Positions 44,910 to 54,239 of a stretch of DNA of 64,000 nt are shown in pieces; position 1 is the stretch's first letter; every line of letters starts with the position of its first letter. This stretch comes from Sphingobium wenxiniae (GTDB taxonomy: Bacteria > Pseudomonadota > Alphaproteobacteria > Sphingomonadales > Sphingomonadaceae). The DNA lies in the NCBI RefSeq assembly GCF_007830065.1, contig NZ_VLKK01000002.1, forward strand, positions 248,001-312,000, in the 5' to 3' direction. The notes beneath the pieces were generated by a model. It saw only the letters and a program-made list of their open reading frames with translations, was not told the origin of the DNA and did no database searches. The translations under genes and the position numbers were made by a program.

Positions 44910-45057
44910 GTCCTGGGTGGTGGGGGCGGCAAATGTGCGGCTTTGGCGGCAAAGTCAAGCGCGGTCGTGGGCGGGAGAGCCAAGAATCTGGGTTGGTCCG
45001 GCGCAAAGCCGCTTGGCGTGGGCCTTGCGCTGATCTAGAGGTCCGGTGAACGCCTTG

Positions 45058-45079
45058 CTGTATTGCATTGTCAATACAG
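45058..45079. promoter_or_regulatory. Inverted repeat upstream of the pcm-like gene
   Basis: CTGTATTG and CAATACAG form a perfect 8-bp inverted repeat with a 6-base spacer, ending 22 bases before the pcm-like start. It could be an operator for a dimeric repressor or a leader hairpin. Confidence 0.5.
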
Positions 45080-45101
45080 TTATGCCAAGCGGGGAATCGT
45101 C

Positions 45102-45734
45102 GTGACCGAGCAGAATTTTTCATCGATGCGGGCCGCCATGGTCGAGAGCCAGCTTCGCACCAGCGATGTGGACGACCAGCGTGTGATCGCCGTGATGGCG
45201 CGCGTGCCGCGGGAGGACTTCCTGCCCGCCGAGCGCCGCGCCATGGCCTATATCGACCGGGCGGTCCCCTTGTGGGACGGGCGGGCGCTCAATCCGCCGG
45301 TGGCGACGGGGCGGCTGCTCAAGGAAGCGCAGGTCGAACCGGGCGACAGGGTGCTGCTGATCGGCGCGGCCACGGGATATGGCGCGGCGCTGCTGGCCGA
45401 ACTGGGCGCCAGCGTCACCGCCGTCGAGGAAGAAGGCGGGCCGGAGATTTCGGTGCCGGGCGTGACGGTCGTGCGCGGGCCGCTCAACGCCGGGGCAGCG
45501 GATGGCGCGCCCTATGATCTGTTGTTCATCGACGGCGCGGTGCAGAACGTGCCCGCAGCGCTCGTCGCCCAGCTCGCCGAGGGCGGGCGGGTCGTGACCG
45601 GCCTTGCCGAGCGCGGCGTCACGCGCCTGTGCAGCGGCCGGGCGGTCGCGGGCGCGCTGGGCCTGGCGCGGCTGGCCGACATGGAAATGGCCGTCCTGCC
45701 CGGTTTCGCCGAGCCGGAGCGATTTACCTTCTAG
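45102..45734 (+). CDS. Protein-L-isoaspartate O-methyltransferase family protein
   Basis: The 210-residue protein resembles PCMT: an N-terminal MRAAMVESQLRTSDVDDQRV, then RVPREDFLPAERRAMAYID, and a SAM-binding motif I that reads VLLIGAATGYGAALLAELGA instead of the usual GTGSGY form. The classic PCMT EIGTGSGYQ is altered, so isoaspartate repair is likely but not certain; many alphaproteobacteria carry this variant next to tolC. Translation begins at GTG 45102. tolC follows after 13 bases and is probably on the same transcript. Confidence 0.85.
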   Translation: MTEQNFSSMRAAMVESQLRTSDVDDQRVIAVMARVPREDFLPAERRAMAYIDRAVPLWDGRALNPPVATGRLLKEAQVEPGDRVLLIGAATGYGAALLAELGASVTAVEEEGGPEISVPGVTVVRGPLNAGAADGAPYDLLFIDGAVQNVPAALVAQLAEGGRVVTGLAERGVTRLCSGRAVAGALGLARLADMEMAVLPGFAEPERFTF

Positions 45735-45747
45735 AAGACGGGACGCC

Positions 45748-47211
45748 ATGACAGCGAAGCTATCCTCCATCCGGCTCTGCGCTGCCACGGCTTTGCTGCT
45801 GGTGTCCTCCGCAATGACCGGCCCGGCATGGGCCGAGACGTTGCAGGGCGCGCTCGTCAAGGCGTATCGTTCCAACCCGACGCTGACCGGCGCGCGGGCG
45901 GGACAGCGGGCGACGGACGAGAATGTCCCGATCCAAAAGGCGGCGGGGCGGCCCGCGCTGGACGCGACGGGCAGCTATTCCGAAAGCATATTGAAGCCGA
46001 CGATCAGCTTCACCTCGCCGCAGCGGACCATCGACGCCAACGCGCAATTGAGCGTGCCGATCTATTCCGGCGGCGCGGTGCGGAACGGCGTCAAGGCCGC
46101 GAAGGTCCGGGTCGAGGCGGGGCAGGCGAACCTGCGCGGCACGGAGGCAAGCATCTTCTCGCAAGTGGTCGCGGCCTATATGGACGTGATCCGCGACAGC
46201 GCGATCGTGTCGCTGAACCGCGCCAATGTGAACGTGCTGGAAGTCAATCTCCAGGCGACGAACGATCGGTTCGAGGTGGGCGACGTGACGCGCACGGATG
46301 TCGCGCAGTCCGAATCGCGGCTGGCGCTTGCCCGGTCCGACCTCCAGACCGCCGAAGCGAACCTGATCTCCAGCCGGGAGAACTATGTCGCTCTGGTAGG
46401 GGATGTCCCGGACAATCTGGAGCCGCCGCCCGCTCTGCCGGGCCTGCCCGATTCGCCTATGGGAGCGGTGCAGGTGGCGCTGAGCGACAATCCCGACATC
46501 CTCGCGGCGAAGAAGGCGAGCGAGGCTGCCCGTTACGATGTGAAGGTCGCCAGGGCGGGCACGTCGCCGCGCCTGTCGGCCTTTACGCAGGCGGGCTACA
46601 CCAATTATCTGGATTCGCTGGAAAACAGCACGGGCACGCAGATCAACAAGCAGGCTGTCGCGGGGGTCCAGATCAATCTCCCGCTCTATCAGGGCGGGCG
46701 TCCGGCGGCGCAGGTGCGGCAGAACCAGGCGCTTGAATCGCAGGCGATGGAGCAGCAGATCGAGATCGAGCGCGGCGTCATCGCGCAGACGCGTGCCTCC
46801 TATGCCAGTTGGCAGGCTTCGCTCCAGACCATCGCATCCAGCCAGAAGGCGGTGGAAGCCGCCAGCCTGTCGCTGGAAGGCGTGCGGGCGGAAAATTCGG
46901 TCGGCAGCCGCACGATCCTCGACATACTCAACGCTGAGCAGGAATCGCTGAACGCCCGCGTGGAACTGGTGTCCGCGCGGCGCAACGCCTATGTCGCGGG
47001 CTTCACCCTGCTCGCCGCCATGGGCCATGCCGAAGCGCGCGACCTGGGGCTGGAGGGCGGCGCGCTTTACGATCCGATGGTCAATTATGACCGGGTGAAG
47101 GGCAAATGGTTCGACTGGGACTATGACCGCGCGCCTGTCCCGCAGGCGACGCGCACCGTTGACACGCCCGCGCAAAACGCCAATGTGCAGGAAGGAGCCG
47201 AACAGCCTTGA
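45748..47211 (+). CDS. tolC: TolC-family outer membrane channel
   Basis: This 487-residue protein is a TolC outer-membrane channel for type I secretion and efflux. It has a signal peptide ending near GPAWAETLQGAL, then two similar halves of long helices (ALVKAYRSNPTLTGARAGQR and VQVALSDNPDILAAKKASEA) and the barrel parts RTIDANAQLSVPIYSGGAVR and GVQINLPLYQGGRPAAQVRQ. ATG 45748 follows the pcm-like stop by 13 bases. The C-terminal 40 residues form an Ala/Pro/Gln-rich tail. It is the second TolC-like protein in the window. Confidence 0.94.
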   Translation: MTAKLSSIRLCAATALLLVSSAMTGPAWAETLQGALVKAYRSNPTLTGARAGQRATDENVPIQKAAGRPALDATGSYSESILKPTISFTSPQRTIDANAQLSVPIYSGGAVRNGVKAAKVRVEAGQANLRGTEASIFSQVVAAYMDVIRDSAIVSLNRANVNVLEVNLQATNDRFEVGDVTRTDVAQSESRLALARSDLQTAEANLISSRENYVALVGDVPDNLEPPPALPGLPDSPMGAVQVALSDNPDILAAKKASEAARYDVKVARAGTSPRLSAFTQAGYTNYLDSLENSTGTQINKQAVAGVQINLPLYQGGRPAAQVRQNQALESQAMEQQIEIERGVIAQTRASYASWQASLQTIASSQKAVEAASLSLEGVRAENSVGSRTILDILNAEQESLNARVELVSARRNAYVAGFTLLAAMGHAEARDLGLEGGALYDPMVNYDRVKGKWFDWDYDRAPVPQATRTVDTPAQNANVQEGAEQP

Positions 47212-47278
47212 GCTGGCGGGCTTTGTTTGCACGGGTTCAAGAGCGGGCCGGGCTGAGGAAAGCCGATAGGGGACGTCC

Positions 47279-47773
47279 ATGGGCGACATGAGCAAGGAAC
47301 CCTCGATGGAAGAGATCCTCTCCTCCATCAAGCGCATCATCGCCGAGGAAGGCGAGGAAGCCGCGCAGCAGGCCGCGCCGCGCCGTGGCCGGGGCGAATC
47401 GGCGAAAGCGCCGGTCGAACTGGGCGTGCCTGCCCCGGCGGTCGAACCCGCTATCGAGGAAGTGCTGGAACTGACCGACCAGGTCGGGATGGAGGATGAA
47501 CCCATGCCCGTTTCCAAATCCGCCGCCGCCGCCGCTCCGGAAGCGGTGGAAGGCGACGGCATCCTGTCGGTCGAAAGCGAAGTCGCCGCGCGTCATTCGC
47601 TGTCGGCGCTGTCCTCCATGCTGGTGACGCCCAAGGACGGCGGCGAGAACACGCTGGAAGGGCTGGTCCGCGCGATGCTGCGCCCGATGCTGAAGGAATG
47701 GCTGGACGCCCGCCTGCCCGCGCTGGTCGAGGATATGGTGGCGAAGGAAATCCAGCGCATCGCCGGACGCTGA
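47279..47773 (+). CDS. popZ: Polar organising protein PopZ (DUF2497)
   Basis: PopZ forms polar matrices that tether the chromosome centromere in alphaproteobacteria. The 164-residue protein shows the conserved N-terminal helix EPSMEEILSSIKRIIAEE, a central Pro/Glu/Ala-rich disordered stretch of about 90 residues, and the conserved C-terminal helices TLEGLVRAMLRPMLKEWLDA and RLPALVEDMVAKEIQRIA used for oligomerisation. It lies after tolC and before valS, a typical order, but an S9 peptidase separates it from valS here. ATG 47288 is an alternative start. Confidence 0.93.
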   Translation: MGDMSKEPSMEEILSSIKRIIAEEGEEAAQQAAPRRGRGESAKAPVELGVPAPAVEPAIEEVLELTDQVGMEDEPMPVSKSAAAAAPEAVEGDGILSVESEVAARHSLSALSSMLVTPKDGGENTLEGLVRAMLRPMLKEWLDARLPALVEDMVAKEIQRIAGR

Positions 47774-47879
47774 GCAGGCGGCTCTCCGGTTCTTGCCGAC
47801 GCTGTATTGTCGGCCTAATACCCTTCCATCATGGCGGCACGGATGAAAGCCCGCGCCGTCCGATAGCAAGGGACCATTC

Positions 47880-49919
47880 ATGAAACATATATTGCTTGCC
47901 GGACTGGCTGTCCTGGTATTGTCGCAGGCTCCAGCGGTCGCGCGACCCTTTACGCCGAGCGACATGGTCGGTCTCAACCGCATTTCCGCGCCGGTGGCGT
48001 CGCCCGACGGCAAATGGCTGGCCTATCAGCTTCGCGTCACTGATTTGTCGGGTAATCGGGGACGCACGGACCTGTATCTGCTGGACATCAGCCGCAAGGG
48101 GCAGGCGCCGAAAATGATCGCGTCGAACCCGGACAAAAATGAGGCTTCACCTGCCTTCTCGGCGGATGGCGCATCGCTCTATTTCGTTTCGAACGCCAGC
48201 GGTGACGATCAACTCTGGCGCGTGGCCCTTGCTGGCGGACAGCCGGAGCAGGTCAGCCGGGCGCCGGGCGGTGTTTCCGGCTATCTGCTCAGCCCCGATG
48301 GGCAGAAAGTGGCGCTTTGGGCCGACCGGCCGGTGGGCGCGAAGGTGCTGGACGATGTAAAGCCCGCCGACCCGCCAAGTGCGGGAACGGGCCGCGTCTA
48401 TGAGCAACTGTTCGTGCGCCATTGGGACACATGGGCGGACGGCCAGCGGTCACGGATCTTCGTCATGCCCCTGTCGGGCGGGCAGCCGGGCGGCAAGGCA
48501 GTGTCTGTGATGGGTGGCCTTGTCGGGGATAGCCCATCCAAGCCCTTTGGCGGAGCGGAAGAAATTGCGTGGAGCAGGGATGGCAAGACGCTGTTCTTCG
48601 CCCTGCGGGAAGCAGGGCGGATCGAACCGCTTTCCACCAACCTCGATATTTTCGCGGCCCCGGCGGATGGCAGCGCCGCTCCGATCAACCTGACCGACGC
48701 CAATGACGCGGCCGACACCATGCCTGCGGTGTCGCCCGACGGTCAGTGGCTGGCCTATGCGGCGATGAAGCGTCCGGGCTATGAGGCTGACCGGCTGGTG
48801 CTGATGCTCCGCAACATTGCGACCGGCGAGACGAAGGCGCTGACCGAAGCATGGGATCGCTCCGTGGCGTCGATCGTATGGGAAGCGGATGGCAAGGGCA
48901 TCCTCGTCACCGCTGACGATGTGCTGGATCATCCCGTCTTTCGCGTCGATGTCGCCTCCGGAAAGGTCACGCGCCTGACGCAGGCGGGCCATGTCGGCAG
49001 CGTGACGCCGCTGCCCGATGGCGGCTTCGTTTATGCGCTCGACAGCATCCAGTCGCCTGCCGATTTCTGGAAGATGCCGGCCCAGGGCAAGGCTATGCGC
49101 CTGACCAGCGTCAACGCCGACAAGCTGGCGGGCGTCGATGACGTGTCGGTCCAGCGGTTCAGCTTCAAGGGCGCGAATGGCGATACCGTCTGGGGTCAGA
49201 TCGTGAAGCCCAAGGGGGTTGCGGGCAAGCTGCCGGTGGCTTTCCTTGTCCATGGCGGTCCGCAGGGGAGCTTCAACGACAGCTGGTCCTATCGCTGGAA
49301 TCCCAAGGCTTTCGCGGCTCATGGATATGCCGCCGTCATCGTCGATTTCCACGGGAGCACGGGTTATGGCCAGGCGTTCACCGACAGCATCAACAAGGAT
49401 TGGGGCGGAAAGCCGCTGGAAGACCTGAAACTGGGGCTGGCGGCGGCAGCGGCAAAGGATGCCCATGTCGATGCGGGCAATGCCTGCGCGCTGGGGGCCA
49501 GCTATGGCGGCTATATGATGAACTGGATCGCGGGCATCTGGCCGGACGGCTTCAAATGCCTCGTCCAGCATGACGGCGTGTTCGACGCCCGCGCCATGGC
49601 CTATGAAACCGAGGAGCTGTGGTTCGATGAATGGGAACATGGCGGCCCCTATTATGAAAAGCCCGAAGAGTTCGAGAAGTGGAACCCGGTCAATCATGTG
49701 GCCGCGTGGAAAACGCCGATGCTGGTCGTGACCGGCGAAAAGGACTTCCGCATCCCCTATACGCAGGGACTGGCGGCCTTCACCGCGCTCCAGCGGCGCG
49801 GTGTGCCGTCGAAGCTGCTGGTGTTCCCGGATGAAAATCACTGGGTGCTCAAGCCTCGCAATTCACTGCAATGGTATGATGAGGCGCTGTCCTGGCTGGA
49901 CAAGTGGACGCGCAAGTAA
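47880..49919 (+). CDS. S9-family prolyl oligopeptidase-like serine peptidase
   Basis: The 679-residue product has a signal peptide (MKHILLAGLAVLVLSQAPAVA), a beta-propeller domain with repeated SPDG units, and a C-terminal alpha/beta hydrolase with the nucleophile in LGASYGGYMMNW, the Asp in VVTGEKDFRIPYTQ and the His in FPDENHWVLKP. This is the dipeptidyl-aminopeptidase/acylaminoacyl-peptidase group, probably in the periplasm. It is placed between popZ and valS. Its function is likely peptide scavenging. Confidence 0.94.
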   Translation: MKHILLAGLAVLVLSQAPAVARPFTPSDMVGLNRISAPVASPDGKWLAYQLRVTDLSGNRGRTDLYLLDISRKGQAPKMIASNPDKNEASPAFSADGASLYFVSNASGDDQLWRVALAGGQPEQVSRAPGGVSGYLLSPDGQKVALWADRPVGAKVLDDVKPADPPSAGTGRVYEQLFVRHWDTWADGQRSRIFVMPLSGGQPGGKAVSVMGGLVGDSPSKPFGGAEEIAWSRDGKTLFFALREAGRIEPLSTNLDIFAAPADGSAAPINLTDANDAADTMPAVSPDGQWLAYAAMKRPGYEADRLVLMLRNIATGETKALTEAWDRSVASIVWEADGKGILVTADDVLDHPVFRVDVASGKVTRLTQAGHVGSVTPLPDGGFVYALDSIQSPADFWKMPAQGKAMRLTSVNADKLAGVDDVSVQRFSFKGANGDTVWGQIVKPKGVAGKLPVAFLVHGGPQGSFNDSWSYRWNPKAFAAHGYAAVIVDFHGSTGYGQAFTDSINKDWGGKPLEDLKLGLAAAAAKDAHVDAGNACALGASYGGYMMNWIAGIWPDGFKCLVQHDGVFDARAMAYETEELWFDEWEHGGPYYEKPEEFEKWNPVNHVAAWKTPMLVVTGEKDFRIPYTQGLAAFTALQRRGVPSKLLVFPDENHWVLKPRNSLQWYDEALSWLDKWTRK

Positions 49920-49961
49920 AGAAGGCTTGAATGGTAAAGGGAGGGCGTTTTTTTGATTGCC

Positions 49962-50007
49962 GCATCGCGTAAAGCGAAAAACCGGTTCCCACTTTTTCGC
50001 GTGATGC
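49962..50007. repeat. Alphaproteobacterial-type palindromic intergenic repeat
   Basis: GCATCGCG pairs with CGCGTGATGC (one bulge), and inside it GCGAAAAA pairs with CTTTTTCGC around an ACCGGTTCCCA loop. The element sits 17 bases before the valS start. Elements with this GAAAAACCGGTTCCCACTTT core are common between genes in alphaproteobacteria. Confidence 0.7.
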
Positions 50008-50023
50008 TCTAAGGCGCCTTCCC

Positions 50024-52735
50024 ATGACTGAACTGCCTAAAACCTTCGACCCCGCCGCAATCGAATCCCGCTGGTATGCCCATTGGGAGAGCAATGGCCT
50101 GTTCCGCCCGGAACGGCCCGACGCGGAACCCTTCACCATCGTGAATCCGCCGCCGAACGTGACGGGCAGCCTGCATATCGGCCATGCGCTCGACAATACG
50201 TTGCAGGACATCGTGATCCGTTACGAGCGGCTGCGCGGCAAGGATGCGCTTTGGGTCGTGGGCACCGACCATGCGGGCATTGCGACGCAGATGGTGGTGG
50301 AGCGGCAATTGAACGCCGCCGGGAGCAAGCGCACGGACTTCACCCGCGAGGATTTCGTCGCGAAGGTGTGGGAGTGGAAGGCGGAGAGCGGCGGCGCGAT
50401 CACCGGCCAGCTTCGGCGGCTGGGCTGCTCGATGGACTGGGCCAATGAGCGCTTCACCATGGATGAGGGCTTTTCGCGGGCCGTCATCAAGACGTTCGTG
50501 GAACTGCACAAGCGCGGCCTGCTCTATCGCGACAAGCGGTTGGTGAACTGGGACCCGCATTTCCGCTCCGCCATCTCCGACCTTGAGGTCGAGACGAAGG
50601 AGACGAATGGAGGCTTCTGGCGGTTCAGATACCCGCTGGCGGACGGAGTGACGCTGGCCGATGGGTCGGATCATATCGTTGTCGCCACCACCCGCCCGGA
50701 AACGATGCTGGCCGACATGGCGGTGGCCGTGCATCCCGACGATCCGCGCTACAAGGATGTGATCGGCAAGGACATTCTCCAACCCATCACCGGCCGCCGC
50801 TTCAGGGTGGTGGCGGACGACCATGCCGACCCGGAACTGGGATCTGGGGCGGTCAAGATCACGCCCGGCCATGACTTCAACGATTTCGAGGTTGGCAAGC
50901 GCGCGGGGATGAAGGCCGCCGACATGCTCAACATGTTCGATGCCGACGCCAATGTGATCCAGACGGCGGACGGCCTGATCCCGGATCGCTTCCTTGGCCT
51001 GCACCGTTTCCGCAGGGATGGCGTCGACGGCGCGCGCGAACTGGTGGTCGCGGAGATGAAGGGGCTGGGCCTGCTGGTGCCGCATGTCACGAAGAACAAG
51101 GACGGCGAACCGCAAGAGGCCGACTTCGAACCGCGCACGATCCAGACGCCCTATGGCGACCGTTCGGGCGTGGTGATCGAACCGTGGCTGACTGACCAAT
51201 GGTATGTCGACGCCGAAAAGCTCGCCGTCGCGCCGATGCAGGCGGTGCGCGACGGGCGGATCGAGATCGTGCCGAAGACGTGGGAAAAGACCTTCTTCAA
51301 CTGGATGGAAAATATCCAGCCCTGGTGCGTGTCGCGCCAGCTCTGGTGGGGGCACCAGATTCCGGCCTGGTATGACGAGGACGGCACCCCCTATGTCGCG
51401 GAGACGGAGGGCGAGGCGCAGGCTCTTGCGGGCAACAGGAAGCTGATCCGTGATCCCGATGTGCTCGATACATGGTTCTCCTCCGCGCTGTGGCCCTTCG
51501 GCACGCTCGGCTGGCCGGAGCAGACCGAAACGCTTGCCAGGCATTATCCCAACGACCTGCTGATTTCGGGCTTCGACATCCTGTTCTTCTGGGATGCGCG
51601 CATGGCGATGCAGGGGCTGGAGTTCATGGGCGACGTGCCGTGGCGCAAGCTCTACCTCCACGGCCTCGTTCGGGCTGCGGATGGGCAGAAAATGTCCAAG
51701 TCCAAGGGTAATGTGGTCGATCCGCTGGGTCTGATTGACCGCTTCGGCGCGGATGCGCTGCGCTTCTTCATGGCGGCGATGGAAAGCCAGGGCCGCGACG
51801 TGAAAATGGATGAGAAGCGCGTCGAGGGATACCGCAATTTCGCGACGAAGCTGTGGAACGCCGCGCGTTTCCTGCAAGCCAATGGCGTGGGCGCATCCGC
51901 CAGCCATGAAGCGCCGTCGGCGCAGGCGCCCGTCAACCGCTGGATTGTCGCGGAGACGGTTGCGACGGTGCAGGCGATCGACACCGCGATGAAGGAACTG
52001 CGCTTCGACGCGGCGGCAAACGCCATCTACCACTTCGTCTGGGACCAGTTCTGCGACTGGTATATCGAACTTTCCAAGGGCCAGATGGATGAGGAAACCC
52101 GCGCCGTCGCGGGCTGGGCTTTCGACCAGATCCTCGTCATGCTGCACCCCTTCATGCCCTTCATTACCGAAGAGTTATGGCATGCTATGTCCGGTTCCGC
52201 CCACCCGCGCCCGAACGACCTGATCGTCGCCCAATGGCCGCAGGCGCTTTACGCCGTGGACAGCGAGGCGCAGGCGGAGATCGACTGGCTGATCCGGCTG
52301 GTGAGCGCCATCCGCGCGGCGCGGACCGAACTCAACGTGCCGCCGGGCGCGAAGATGAAGGCGCTGGTGCGCGACGCTTCGGAAGAGACGCGGCGGCGGC
52401 TGGACCGGCAGGGCGCGGCGCTGGCGCGGCTGGCACGGGTGGAAAGCCTGTCCTTCGGCGAGCCGCAGGAAGGCGGCGCGGCGCAGATCGTCGTGGACGA
52501 GGCGACCTTCATCCTGCCGCTGGAAGGCGTGATCGACATCGCGGCGGAAAAAGCGCGCCTCGCCAAGGCGCTCGACGCGACGGAGAAGGAGCGGAATGCG
52601 CTTGCCGGGCGGCTGAACAATGCGAGCTTCGTCGAGAAGGCGAAGCCCGAAGCCGTCGCCAAGGCCCGTGAGGACCACGCCGAAAAGAGCGCCGAAGCGG
52701 AAAAGCTGAAAGCGGCGCTGGAACGGCTCGGCTGA
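50024..52735 (+). CDS. valS: Valine-tRNA ligase
   Basis: ValS charges tRNA-Val. The 903-residue class I synthetase has the HIGH-type motif in [14 protein letters not shown], the editing domain in the middle ([20 protein letters not shown]), the KMSKS motif in [17 protein letters not shown], the anticodon-binding region and a C-terminal coiled coil ([20 protein letters not shown]). The start ATG 50024 comes 17 bases after a palindromic repeat. No defect is seen. Confidence 0.98.
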   Translation: MTELPKTFDPAAIESRWYAHWESNGLFRPERPDAEPFTIVNPPPNVTGSLHIGHALDNTLQDIVIRYERLRGKDALWVVGTDHAGIATQMVVERQLNAAGSKRTDFTREDFVAKVWEWKAESGGAITGQLRRLGCSMDWANERFTMDEGFSRAVIKTFVELHKRGLLYRDKRLVNWDPHFRSAISDLEVETKETNGGFWRFRYPLADGVTLADGSDHIVVATTRPETMLADMAVAVHPDDPRYKDVIGKDILQPITGRRFRVVADDHADPELGSGAVKITPGHDFNDFEVGKRAGMKAADMLNMFDADANVIQTADGLIPDRFLGLHRFRRDGVDGARELVVAEMKGLGLLVPHVTKNKDGEPQEADFEPRTIQTPYGDRSGVVIEPWLTDQWYVDAEKLAVAPMQAVRDGRIEIVPKTWEKTFFNWMENIQPWCVSRQLWWGHQIPAWYDEDGTPYVAETEGEAQALAGNRKLIRDPDVLDTWFSSALWPFGTLGWPEQTETLARHYPNDLLISGFDILFFWDARMAMQGLEFMGDVPWRKLYLHGLVRAADGQKMSKSKGNVVDPLGLIDRFGADALRFFMAAMESQGRDVKMDEKRVEGYRNFATKLWNAARFLQANGVGASASHEAPSAQAPVNRWIVAETVATVQAIDTAMKELRFDAAANAIYHFVWDQFCDWYIELSKGQMDEETRAVAGWAFDQILVMLHPFMPFITEELWHAMSGSAHPRPNDLIVAQWPQALYAVDSEAQAEIDWLIRLVSAIRAARTELNVPPGAKMKALVRDASEETRRRLDRQGAALARLARVESLSFGEPQEGGAAQIVVDEATFILPLEGVIDIAAEKARLAKALDATEKERNALAGRLNNASFVEKAKPEAVAKAREDHAEKSAEAEKLKAALERLG

Positions 52736-52774
52736 TCGGCTATCCTGCCGGCATAAAAAAGAGGGGATGGCAGG

Positions 52775-54232
52775 ATGGCGACGGCGGCTGCGGGCAAGAG
52801 CGGAAAAGATCTGACACAGGGACCGATCGCATCGACCCTGTTGCTGTTCGCCATTCCGACCCTCGCGTCCAACGTGCTCCAGTCGCTGAACGGATCGATC
52901 AACGCGATCTGGGTCGGCCGCTTCCTGGGCGCGCAGGCGCTGGCGGCGACGGCCAATGCGAACATCATCATGTTCCTGATGTTCTCCGTGGTGTTCGGCT
53001 TTGGCATGGCGTCCACGGTGATGGTCGCGCAGGCCATGGGCGCGGGGAATGTGGACGCGGCGCGGCGGGCCTTCGGGTCGGCCATCGGCTTCTGCTTCGT
53101 GCTGGCGATGGCGGTTGCGATCGGCGGGTGGATCGGCAGTCCCGCCCTGCTGCGCCTGCTCGCGACGCCGCCGGAGGCGTTTCATCTCGCGCTCGTCTAT
53201 CTGCGTGTCATCTTCGTGGCGATGCCGGCGACATTGCTCAGCGTCATGATGATGATGGGCCTGCGCGGCACGGGCGATGCGCGCACGCCGCTGATCTTCA
53301 TGATCGTCAGCGTGGCTATCGATCTGGTGCTCAATCCGGTGCTGATCCTGGGGCTGGGGCCGATTCCGGCGCTGGGCATCGGCGGATCGGCGGCGGCCAC
53401 GGCAATCGCGGGTTTCGCCAGCCTGATCGGTCTTGTCTGCTACAGCTATGCCAAGGACCTGCCGCTGCGCCTGAGGGGGCGCGAGATCGCCTATCTCCGT
53501 CCGGCGTGGGAGGAAGTGCGGGTGATGATGGGCAAGGGGTTGCCCATGGGATTGCAGATGATCGTCATGTCCGCCTCCGGCCTCGTGATGATCGGCCTCG
53601 TCAATCGCGAAGGGTTCCTCATTACCGCGGCCTATGGCGCGGCGCAGCAGGTCTGGACCTATCTCCAGATGCCCGCCATGGCGATGGGCGCGGCGGTCAG
53701 CGCCATGGCGGCGCAGAATATCGGAGCGGGACGGTGGGACAGGATCAGCCGGATCGCCGGTTACGGCATACTCTATCTGCTTGCGATCACCGGCGCGATG
53801 ATTGCCGTGATCCTGCTGTTCCACGAACCCTTGCTGGCCCTGTTCCTCGGCAGCAACGAAGCTGCCAGCGCTGCCGCATGGGAGATGCAGCTTCGCGCGA
53901 GCTGGAGCTTCATGCTGTTCGGGCTGGTCATGATCCTGTTCGGCGTGATGCGCGCCAATGGCGTGGTGGTGCGCCCGCTGCTGATCCTGATCTTCACCCT
54001 GTTCGGCGTGCGGCTGGGCTTCTATTATTGGACCTATCCGCATATCGGCGCGAATGCGCTGTGGTACAGCTTCCCGGTGGGATCGGGCGTGTCGCTGGCG
54101 CTGGCGGCCGCCGTCTACCTGCACGGGGGATGGCGCAAGGCCAAGCTGATCGTGCCGCTGCACGAGGAGGAATGCCGCGAATCCGTCCATGCCGAAAGCG
54201 AACCGGCCGGACGCATCGCACCGGCCGGATGA
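52775..54232 (+). CDS. MATE-family multidrug exporter
   Basis: This 485-residue membrane protein has about 12 helices in two halves, as in MATE exporters. Motifs include LTQGPIASTLLLFAIPTLAS at the N-terminus, SINAIWVGRFLGAQALAATA and MGLRGTGDARTPLIFMIVSV. It would expel drugs or organic cations using H+ or Na+. ATG 52775 follows AGGATGG. It sits downstream of valS on the same strand with a 39-base gap, and it converges on the HerA-type gene. Confidence 0.93.
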   Translation: MATAAAGKSGKDLTQGPIASTLLLFAIPTLASNVLQSLNGSINAIWVGRFLGAQALAATANANIIMFLMFSVVFGFGMASTVMVAQAMGAGNVDAARRAFGSAIGFCFVLAMAVAIGGWIGSPALLRLLATPPEAFHLALVYLRVIFVAMPATLLSVMMMMGLRGTGDARTPLIFMIVSVAIDLVLNPVLILGLGPIPALGIGGSAAATAIAGFASLIGLVCYSYAKDLPLRLRGREIAYLRPAWEEVRVMMGKGLPMGLQMIVMSASGLVMIGLVNREGFLITAAYGAAQQVWTYLQMPAMAMGAAVSAMAAQNIGAGRWDRISRIAGYGILYLLAITGAMIAVILLFHEPLLALFLGSNEAASAAAWEMQLRASWSFMLFGLVMILFGVMRANGVVVRPLLILIFTLFGVRLGFYYWTYPHIGANALWYSFPVGSGVSLALAAAVYLHGGWRKAKLIVPLHEEECRESVHAESEPAGRIAPAG

Positions 54233-54239
54233 GGCGGGT

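Noticed and set aside
44716..45033. Plus-strand frame of 105 codons
   Set aside because: It reads through the tRNA-Cys gene in antisense and has no ribosome site.
50009..52147. Minus-strand open frame of 712 codons opposite valS
   Set aside because: valS is complete with all motifs, and the antisense frame is Arg/His-rich without domains.
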